Below are positions 5,987 through 11,071 of a DNA stretch of 11,071 nucleotides, in pieces. Position numbers and translations under genes: made by a program. Within the stretch, counting starts at the first letter, position 1. The number at the start of each line of letters is the position of its first letter. This DNA is from an uncultured Lachnospiraceae bacterium. Its GTDB lineage: Bacteria > Bacillota > Clostridia > Lachnospirales > Lachnospiraceae. The stretch is taken from assembly GCA_947594085.1 (NCBI GenBank), contig CANQEB010000063.1:1-11071 (forward strand), given 5' to 3'. A model generated the notes under the pieces. It searched no databases, had not been told where the DNA came from, and worked only from the letters and a program-made list of their open reading frames with translations.

Positions 5987-6981
5987 GCCGTCTTTTTCTT
6001 TCTGAAGAATTTAAACAGGTAGCACGCCCCGACGCAGAGCGCCACGACGACCAGGCATCCGACGATGCCGGAGAACGTCGTCCCAAGCGCCGACTCCGAA
6101 CCTTTGAACGCGTAGTCCGGAAGCAGGGAGGTAAATTCCTGGACAGAACCCGCCGCCTGATAGACGCCGCCTGCCGCGTCCAACTCCGTGGAGCCCGTGA
6201 TGCGCTCGATCGACCATTCCAGCCCGTCCGGGAAGGAGGACGCCACGAGCGACAACAAGCCGCCGATCAGTGCAGCCGCAACCGCAAGGATCGCGAGTGT
6301 CTTCTTAAAGGAAAATCTGCCTTCCTTCTGCTCTGCCTGGGAAGCTCCGAACAGCAGCTCCGGCCTCGCCTCATATACGAACACGAGCACCGCCGCCGTG
6401 ATCAGGCCCTCCACGAAACCGATCGCCAGATGGATCGGCTGCATCGTCGCCACAAATGTGGCAAACGGAAGCTCCGTGACACCGGAGGCCATCGTCTCCA
6501 ACGTGACGGAAAACGCACCGAGCTGCAGCGTCAGCACACAGCCAAGGATTGACGCGGCAATGATCTTCGCCCGCGACATCCCTTTCTTCATCATCGGCTT
6601 CCAGATCAGCAGCGCGCCGATAAAGCAGCCGTAAAACGCCATGTTCCAGATATTGCAGCCGAGCGCCAGCAAGCCGCCGTCCGCGAAGAGCAGGCACTGG
6701 ATCAACAGCACACCGATCATCGTCAGAAATCCCGCGTAAGGCCCGAGCAGCGCCGACAGAAGCATGCCGCCGCACAGGTGCCCGCTGGAGCCTGTCCCCG
6801 GAATCGTGAAATTGATCATCTGCGTCGCGAAAACGAACGCGCCCATAACCCCCATCAACGGAACTTTCTTCGTGTCCGTGTCAAGTCGTACCTTTTTTAC
6901 TGAATAAGCTGCCGCCGCCGCAGAGCAGACATACATTGTACCTGCCACCGCCGGAGCAACCAAAGCATCCGCCATATGCAT
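5983..6981 (-). CDS. cbiM: CbiM, substrate-binding membrane subunit with a C-terminal PDGLE/CbiN-like part
   Basis: A 332-residue protein beginning MHMADALVAP; its His2 corresponds to the invariant N-terminal metal-binding histidine of CbiM/NikM. Other likely ligand or core motifs are GTGSSGHLCGG (62-72, His68) and MQPIHLAIGFVEG (180-192, His184). The N-terminal part (to about 210) is the multi-helix CbiM domain. After a soluble linker a second unit begins at about 226 with one membrane helix, PDGLEWS (251-257), LPDYAF (287-292) and a final helix (304-325), matching the PDGLE/CbiN-like small subunit. The separate cbiN gene is thus replaced by a fusion. Cobalt is favoured by the nearby cbiD, but nickel cannot be excluded by eye. 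AGGAGG lies 8 bases before the ATG. Confidence 0.92.
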   Translation of the reverse strand: MHMADALVAPAVAGTMYVCSAAAAAYSVKKVRLDTDTKKVPLMGVMGAFVFATQMINFTIPGTGSSGHLCGGMLLSALLGPYAGFLTMIGVLLIQCLLFADGGLLALGCNIWNMAFYGCFIGALLIWKPMMKKGMSRAKIIAASILGCVLTLQLGAFSVTLETMASGVTELPFATFVATMQPIHLAIGFVEGLITAAVLVFVYEARPELLFGASQAEQKEGRFSFKKTLAILAVAAALIGGLLSLVASSFPDGLEWSIERITGSTELDAAGGVYQAAGSVQEFTSLLPDYAFKGSESALGTTFSGIVGCLVVVALCVGACYLFKFFRKKKTA

Positions 6982-7077
6982 AATGTATTCCTCCTGATAC
7001 TTTTGATTTCAGTCGCGCAACTGTGAGCAAAAACCAGATCGACGTTTGGGTTTCATCCAATCCTGCTCTCAGCATAC

Positions 7078-7107
7078 ATTATATATGACGCTGTTGTGGC
7101 CCCACAA
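7078..7107 (-). promoter_or_regulatory. Candidate cbiMQO promoter with a dyad over the -35 box
   Basis: The minus strand has a perfect TATAAT (7078-7083). An 18-base spacer separates it from TTGTGG (7102-7107), which is the left arm of the perfect dyad TTGTGG-GG-CCACAA (7094-7107). The transcript start would be near 7071, leaving a leader of about 90 bases. A dyad covering the -35 box would suit repressor control. It does not look like the known NikR operator, and no cobalamin riboswitch is present here. Confidence 0.5.
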
Positions 7108-7130
7108 GCCTCCCCGGGGGTTATTTTTTT
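7107..7130 (+). terminator. GC-rich hairpin and T-run facing the plus strand, terminator-like
   Basis: The plus strand reads AGCCTC, loop CCCG, GGGGTT, then A and seven T. It looks like an intrinsic terminator, but only in the plus direction, where no gene precedes it. The rest of the 222-bp pepD-cbiM gap (6982-7203) holds the cbiM promoter and leader. No clear minus-strand terminator is visible for pepD. Confidence 0.3.
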
Positions 7131-7203
7131 ATTTATAGCTCATAATTTAGCTCACAATTTCAAAATCAACTACAGTCATCCGGCTTACAAACAGTTAGAA
7201 GTA

Positions 7204-8652
7204 TCATTTCAATCTTTTGAGCACTTCCAAAATATATTTCCAGGTCCGCTCTACCGAAGCGATGTCCATGCGTTCGCCTGTCGTGTGGATGTCTCTTATA
7301 TCAGGGCCGAAAGAAACACAATCCAATCCCGGAAGCTTCCCCGCGAACAACCCACACTCCAGCCCGGCGTGAACTGCCTCCACCGCTGGCTTACGTCCAT
7401 ACAAGTCCTCAAACACTTCGACCATCAAGCCGCGCAATTTTGACTCTCTTTTATATTCCCACGCAGGATAATTCCCCTGACATTCGATAGTTCCGCCAAG
7501 CAATTCTGTCAGGTTTGCAAGGCGATTAATCACCTCTTCCTTCTCCGTACCGACACTGCTGCGCACAGAAAAGTCGAACTGCACTTCATCCTGAACTGTG
7601 TTGAGGATACCCAAATTGAGCGAAGTCTGCACCAGGCCCGGAATATCTGTACTCATACGCTGCACCCCGCCCGGAAAGTTCACGAGCCCCGCGATGACTG
7701 CCTTTGCGGATTCCAGAGTCATCGCTTCATGTTTCTGGTTCTCACCGAACGATATACTCACAAAAAGCTCCGGATCTGTCACCTTGAATTCCGCTTGAAA
7801 AATCTCCTGGTATTTTCTGACCACATCCTCCAACGCAGCACGGTTTGTCTCATTCACAACAAGCTCCGCTGACGCCTCGCGTGGGATCGCATTGTCCTTC
7901 AGACCACCGTTTACAGAAAGCAACGCATATGGCACTTCCCGACTCGTTTCATTCAGCAAGCGGCCAAGCAATCGATTCGCGTTCGCGCGCCCTTTGACGA
8001 TCTCCATGCCGGAATGCCCGCCGCTCAGACCACCAACCGTCACTTTTGTTAAAACGCCCGTGACCGCCTCACGCTTCACCGGCAAATGGCACGTAACGAC
8101 AACACCACCTGCGCAGCTCACCAGCAGAATTCCCTCTTCCTCAGAGTCTATATTCAACATTGCCCTGGATCTCAACGGCGTACAGTCCAATGCCTCCGCG
8201 CCAAGCATTCCAATCTCTTCGTCCACCGTCAGGACTACCTCAAGCGGCGGATGAGAAATATCCTTGGAGTCAAGAATCGCCAACGCATAGGCGACTGCAA
8301 TTCCGTCATCTCCGCCAAGCGTCGTCCCCTGCGCCCTGATCATGCCATCCTCCACGCACAGCGTGAGCCCGTCTTTTTCAAAATCAACTTTACAGTCCTG
8401 TGTCCTTTCACACACCATATCCAGATGTCCCTGGATCATCACCGGCTGCGACTGTTCATAGCCCGGCGTGCCATCCTTAAATAAGATCACATTATTTTTG
8501 GAATCTTGAATGTACCTTAGTCCATGCTCTTTCGCAAACCTCACACAGTAATCACTGATTTGCTTTGTGTTGCCCGATCCGTGCGGGATCCCGCAAATCT
8601 CCTCAAAATACCGAAAAACTAACGAAGGTTCCAGCTCATTCAATACTGCCAT
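7204..8652 (-). CDS. pepD: PepD-type aminoacyl-histidine dipeptidase (peptidase family M20C)
   Basis: A 482-residue cytoplasmic metallopeptidase. Counting from the chosen start, metal and catalytic residues in the M20 order are GHLDMV (75-80, His76 and Asp78), GGDD (113-116, Asp115), DEE (144-146), NIDSEEEG (167-174, Asp169) and HTTGE (456-460, His456). The family cleaves Xaa-His and related dipeptides using zinc. Length and motif spacing match the full-length family, including the lid domain in the middle (about 190-390). The ATG at 8650-8652 is preferred over the one two codons upstream because AGGGG lies 9 bases before it and only 3 before the other, and because family members often begin MAVL. 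It is separated from both neighbours by its own promoter and a hairpin upstream. Confidence 0.93.
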   Translation of the reverse strand: MAVLNELEPSLVFRYFEEICGIPHGSGNTKQISDYCVRFAKEHGLRYIQDSKNNVILFKDGTPGYEQSQPVMIQGHLDMVCERTQDCKVDFEKDGLTLCVEDGMIRAQGTTLGGDDGIAVAYALAILDSKDISHPPLEVVLTVDEEIGMLGAEALDCTPLRSRAMLNIDSEEEGILLVSCAGGVVVTCHLPVKREAVTGVLTKVTVGGLSGGHSGMEIVKGRANANRLLGRLLNETSREVPYALLSVNGGLKDNAIPREASAELVVNETNRAALEDVVRKYQEIFQAEFKVTDPELFVSISFGENQKHEAMTLESAKAVIAGLVNFPGGVQRMSTDIPGLVQTSLNLGILNTVQDEVQFDFSVRSSVGTEKEEVINRLANLTELLGGTIECQGNYPAWEYKRESKLRGLMVEVFEDLYGRKPAVEAVHAGLECGLFAGKLPGLDCVSFGPDIRDIHTTGERMDIASVERTWKYILEVLKRLK

Positions 8653-8690
8653 GTCCATGCACCCCTGTCTTTTAATGATAGATCTTTATT

Positions 8691-8720
8691 GTTATATTAA
8701 CATAAATCATCCGAAAACAA
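8691..8720 (-). promoter_or_regulatory. Candidate pepD promoter
   Basis: The minus strand has TATAAC (8691-8696), 18 bases from TTGTTT (8715-8720), in an AT-rich stretch. A start near 8684 would give a leader of about 30 bases. The -35 box lies within the T-rich tail of the large hairpin just upstream. Confidence 0.45.
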
Positions 8721-8725
8721 AAGAC

Positions 8726-8790
8726 GGGAACTATCCCAAAATAGCGGTTGTTCAAAATACTACAGAACAGACTATTATGTGACAGTTCCC
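8726..8790. repeat. 65-bp imperfect inverted repeat, terminator or MITE-like element
   Basis: The ends are GGGAACT and AGTTCCC. The two arms agree at 16 of the outermost 19 positions, then after a small internal loop at five more (TGTTC/GAACA), around an 11-base centre at 8754-8764. On the minus strand one mismatch becomes a G-U pair, so the RNA from that strand folds better. It is followed there by GTCTTTTGTTTTC and lies 27 bases after the stop of the heptad-repeat gene, which suits a terminator. The long arms and terminal repeats also suit a small non-autonomous mobile element. I see no obvious target duplication. Confidence 0.6.
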
Positions 8791-8816
8791 ATCGTTTAGC
8801 AATTCATTCGTTTTTC

Positions 8817-10643
8817 CTATTCAATAGAATCCATCCGGTAAATGAATTTTACCTGACCATCCATCGTCTCGTCGATTCCTGCAAAGGATTTGTAATTCTC
8901 CGAAACGTCCCTCACGACGCCAAGTCTTGCAATTAGTCCATCGAGATCGGTGCCTGCCGTACTCAACAGTTCCTGCATGCCCTGTCCATCCAACTCGCCG
9001 GAGCCCTGTTTCGCGCTTTCTCCTGTCTGATCCTTCGTCTGAGACAGCGTGTCGTCTTCCACCTGCGCATCGCCTTGAAGCTGGCTCGCACCCTCCGGCT
9101 TCTCGCCACCTGTCATAGTGAGAACTCCGTCATACAGCTGCGTTGCACCTTGACTCAACTGATCTGCGCCCTCTTTTAGATCCTCCGTTCCGGTTTTCAG
9201 GTCGCCTGCTCCGGCAGCTGATTTCGCAACTCCTTCTGTGTAAGATTGCAATCCAAGATAGAAGGTATTGTAGCTATCCAGAGACGCCTTGAGGTCGGTC
9301 AACGACTTTATGCCTTCCTGGGCAGCCGCAAGCTTCGCCTGCATTTCTTCGTTGCCCGCCTGGTCTCCGGCCAACGCTCCAAGCGCGTTTCCAAGAGCCA
9401 TATCCGCATTCAGCGTCGTGATCACTTGGTCCAGAACCTCCGCATAGTTCTCAATCGTCAGCTCCTGCACCTCCAATCCAGATGCTGCAATCTGTGTGTT
9501 TGCAGTGGTCAACAATGTCGTAAATACCTGAGTTGCCGCCGTATTCAATGAATCATTGTTGGTGACAAGCTCATTCAGACCATCACTTAATTTCGCCGCA
9601 CCTTCCTGCAAGGACACAGCTCCGGTATAGAGGTCTCCTGCGCCTGTCGCAAGCGACCCCGCTCCGCTCTCAAGCTGCTCCATCGCTCCCAAAAGCTCTC
9701 CTACAGACCCTTTTAAATTGTCTGCAATATCGAGGCTATCCAAATCCAAGCCATTGATCAGCTCGTTTGTCGCGAGTGTGACAGACATGCCGGGCTGGAA
9801 GTTTTCCGCATCACCTGTGATTTCCACATAATTCGGGATCTCAAATTTCTCCTCCGGAATTTTCAGATCATCCTGCAATCCAGGAAACGCGACGCCAACT
9901 GCAATCGTGTGCGCACCGTCACCGATCAGTTTTCCGTTCGTCACTTCTATGTTCGTCAATGCGCCATCGTCAAACAACACCCCGGTCAGCATAGCAAACG
10001 GCACGTAGATCTTTTCCTTCTGTCCATCGAGCTCCACTTCCTCATACTGCTGATTCGTGTAGTCAAAGCGAATTGTCACCTTGCCACTTTTCCCGACAAG
10101 CTCCTCCGGAGAAATGCTTTCTCCGTCCAATTTGTATGAGACAGCGATTTTCACCGGCAGCTCTTTGTCGGTGGTTCCCTGGTAGTAGATATCGCTGCCC
10201 TGCGCGTCCCACACAAGTGCGTTGTCCTCGCCCGCCGTGAAGCTCTCCTCCCCTTTGACGTTCTCTATGTCGGTCAATTCTGATCTGTCGTCGATCGTCT
10301 CGCTGCCCGAAGCATTTTTCAGCCAGTCGCTGACAATGATCTTCTGCACGGAGCCGTCCACCCCGGCCAGCACGTATACCATCTCGTCCTTGGTAATCCC
10401 TGTCTCTGCATCGCCTTCCGCGACTTGCCCTGCCGCTTCCGTCTGAGCGTCCTCCTGCGCGGCGTCCCCTGTCTCATCTTCTACAGTCAACGCCTCTGTC
10501 TCACCATTCGCAGCCTGCGCTTCCGTCAGCTGTTCGGTTTCCGTGTTCTCTGTCTCCGCCGCGTAAATCCCTGTCGCAACGCTAGTTCCCGCCAATACCG
10601 CGCTGAGTGAAAGCGCCACGGCTATCTTTCCATATTTTTTCAT
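8817..10643 (-). CDS. Secreted heptad-repeat (X-X-X-Leu-X-X-Gly) protein, YhgE/Pip-like
   Basis: A 608-residue protein with a clear signal peptide (KK near the start, hydrophobic 7-26, likely cut around YAA at 27-29). An acidic, low-complexity Glu/Thr/Ala stretch follows (30-82), then a mixed alpha/beta region (about 85-295). Two blocks of perfectly spaced heptads come next: LESG, LATG, LYTG, LQEG, LSDG at 324-355, and YTEG, SAAG, LKTG, LKEG, LSQG, LYDG at 468-506. These are the pattern of the YhgE/Pip heptad family, probably an extended helical rod. It ends DGQVKFIYRMDSIE with no C-terminal membrane helix, unlike full YhgE. AGGAGG precedes the ATG by 10 bases. It lies 157 bases after an MMPL transporter gene, a common pairing, so it is probably an extracellular partner of that exporter. 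The substrate is unknown. Confidence 0.8.
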   Translation of the reverse strand: MKKYGKIAVALSLSAVLAGTSVATGIYAAETENTETEQLTEAQAANGETEALTVEDETGDAAQEDAQTEAAGQVAEGDAETGITKDEMVYVLAGVDGSVQKIIVSDWLKNASGSETIDDRSELTDIENVKGEESFTAGEDNALVWDAQGSDIYYQGTTDKELPVKIAVSYKLDGESISPEELVGKSGKVTIRFDYTNQQYEEVELDGQKEKIYVPFAMLTGVLFDDGALTNIEVTNGKLIGDGAHTIAVGVAFPGLQDDLKIPEEKFEIPNYVEITGDAENFQPGMSVTLATNELINGLDLDSLDIADNLKGSVGELLGAMEQLESGAGSLATGAGDLYTGAVSLQEGAAKLSDGLNELVTNNDSLNTAATQVFTTLLTTANTQIAASGLEVQELTIENYAEVLDQVITTLNADMALGNALGALAGDQAGNEEMQAKLAAAQEGIKSLTDLKASLDSYNTFYLGLQSYTEGVAKSAAGAGDLKTGTEDLKEGADQLSQGATQLYDGVLTMTGGEKPEGASQLQGDAQVEDDTLSQTKDQTGESAKQGSGELDGQGMQELLSTAGTDLDGLIARLGVVRDVSENYKSFAGIDETMDGQVKFIYRMDSIE

Positions 10644-10716
10644 TTTCAGAAATCCTCCTGTCTACGATTTTCCAATCGTCTATATTGAACCATCAGCTCA
10701 TCGTCATCCACTGATG

Positions 10717-10745
10717 CATATCATTTTATTTGTTTTCAATGTCAA
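10717..10745 (-). promoter_or_regulatory. Weak candidate promoter of the heptad-repeat gene
   Basis: The minus strand has a perfect TTGACA (10740-10745), 17 bases before GATATG (10717-10722), which matches the -10 consensus at only three positions. Since no terminator is visible after the MMPL gene, this would be an internal promoter of a two-gene operon. Confidence 0.35.
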
Positions 10746-10800
10746 TCTGCTAAGCAATCCTCCATGCTGCATACCGTCAGATTCAGCTCATCCACAGCAA

Positions 10801-11071
10801 CTACGCGGAATGATTCCGGCGCATCCCCATCGTCGTGGCGCAGATCAGTTTGTCACACAAGGTGAGCAGCGCCGGCAGGATCAGGATGACCGCCAGCATA
10901 CTGATGACCGCGCCCCGTGCCATCAGCATACACATGGAACTGATGATATCAATGTTCGAGTAGACTGCTACGCCAAACGTCGCGGCGAACAGGCCCATGC
11001 CGGAGACGATGACGGATGGGATCGATGCGGCAAGTGCAATCCGTACCGCGTCCTTTTTCTTGTTCCCGCGC
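10801..11071 (-). CDS. MMPL/RND-family transporter, C-terminal 89 residues
   Basis: The 5' part lies outside the window. The visible frame enters with GNKKKDAVRIALA, followed by a membrane helix (IPSVIVSGMGLFAATFGVAV). A short loop with IDIISSMCMLMARG and a last helix (AVISMLAVILILPALLTL) come next, ending CDKLICATTMGMRRNHSA. This arrangement of the last helices is that of MMPL family exporters of the RND superfamily, which move lipids or hydrophobic compounds using the proton gradient. The stop is TAG at 10801-10803. The adjacent secreted heptad-repeat gene supports the assignment. No substrate can be deduced. Confidence 0.78.
   Translation of the reverse strand, partial: RGNKKKDAVRIALAASIPSVIVSGMGLFAATFGVAVYSNIDIISSMCMLMARGAVISMLAVILILPALLTLCDKLICATTMGMRRNHSA

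Noticed and set aside
7011..7028. CGCGCAACTGTGAGC on the plus strand, resembling a cobalamin riboswitch block
   Set aside because: The B12 box and the other conserved blocks are absent, and the strand faces away from cbiM.
10746..10800. A frame continuing past the MMPL stop (VVAVDELNLTVCSMEDCLAD)
   Set aside because: It is short, out of frame with the MMPL protein and lacks a ribosome site. It is a codon-bias shadow that runs on by chance.
1..11071. CRISPR array, tRNA, rRNA or transposase
   Set aside because: No regularly spaced repeats, cloverleaf-like sequence, rRNA block or transposase motif was found on either strand by eye.

Overview
All convincing genes read from the minus strand, so the biological order runs from high to low coordinates. 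The gene set is a cobalt/nickel ECF transporter, a cobalamin riboswitch ahead of an anaerobic-pathway cbiD, a Nif11-type RiPP precursor, a short UvrA-like ATPase, and an MMPL transporter next to a heptad-repeat secreted protein. Together with strong AGGAGG ribosome sites and UUCG-capped terminators, this points to an anaerobic Gram-positive Clostridia genome, most likely Lachnospiraceae. That placement is inferred from gene content, not from a marker gene.

Right end (11071-8817): the last 89 residues of an MMPL/RND-type exporter, then a 608-residue secreted protein with X-X-X-Leu-X-X-Gly heptads (YhgE/Pip-like). The two form a cell-envelope pair. A 65-bp imperfect inverted repeat (8726-8790) follows and may be a terminator or a small mobile repeat. 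Next come a pepD-type M20 dipeptidase with its own promoter and a 222-bp intergenic region holding a sigma-A-like promoter.

Middle (6981-1858): cbiM (with a C-terminal PDGLE/CbiN-like part), cbiQ and cbiO form a complete group I ECF transporter for cobalt or nickel. The three genes overlap by 4 bp (ATGA), and a fourth ATGA overlap joins cbiO to an 845-codon UvrA-like gene. The UvrA-like protein lacks most of the UvrB-binding region. The four genes look like one translationally coupled operon.

Left end (1857-1): an AT-rich regulatory region with three tandem 10-bp units precedes a 79-residue Nif11-like RiPP precursor. No modifying enzyme lies in the window. The precursor ends in a UUCG-capped terminator. 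Next is an esterase gene broken by an internal deletion and frameshift. A strong promoter then overlaps the pseudogene stop codon and drives a cobalamin riboswitch, a long hairpin-rich leader containing a second copy of the same terminator hairpin, and the start of cbiD, which leaves the window.

Two parts of B12 metabolism are therefore close together: uptake of the metal (cbiMQO) and corrin-ring synthesis under B12 control (cbiD onward). The most novel-looking material is the orphan cysteine-free Nif11 precursor with its phased operator, the coupling of a UvrA-like ATPase to a metal transporter, and the repeated terminator hairpin flanking the pseudogene. I see no tRNA, rRNA, CRISPR array, transposase or complete insertion sequence.
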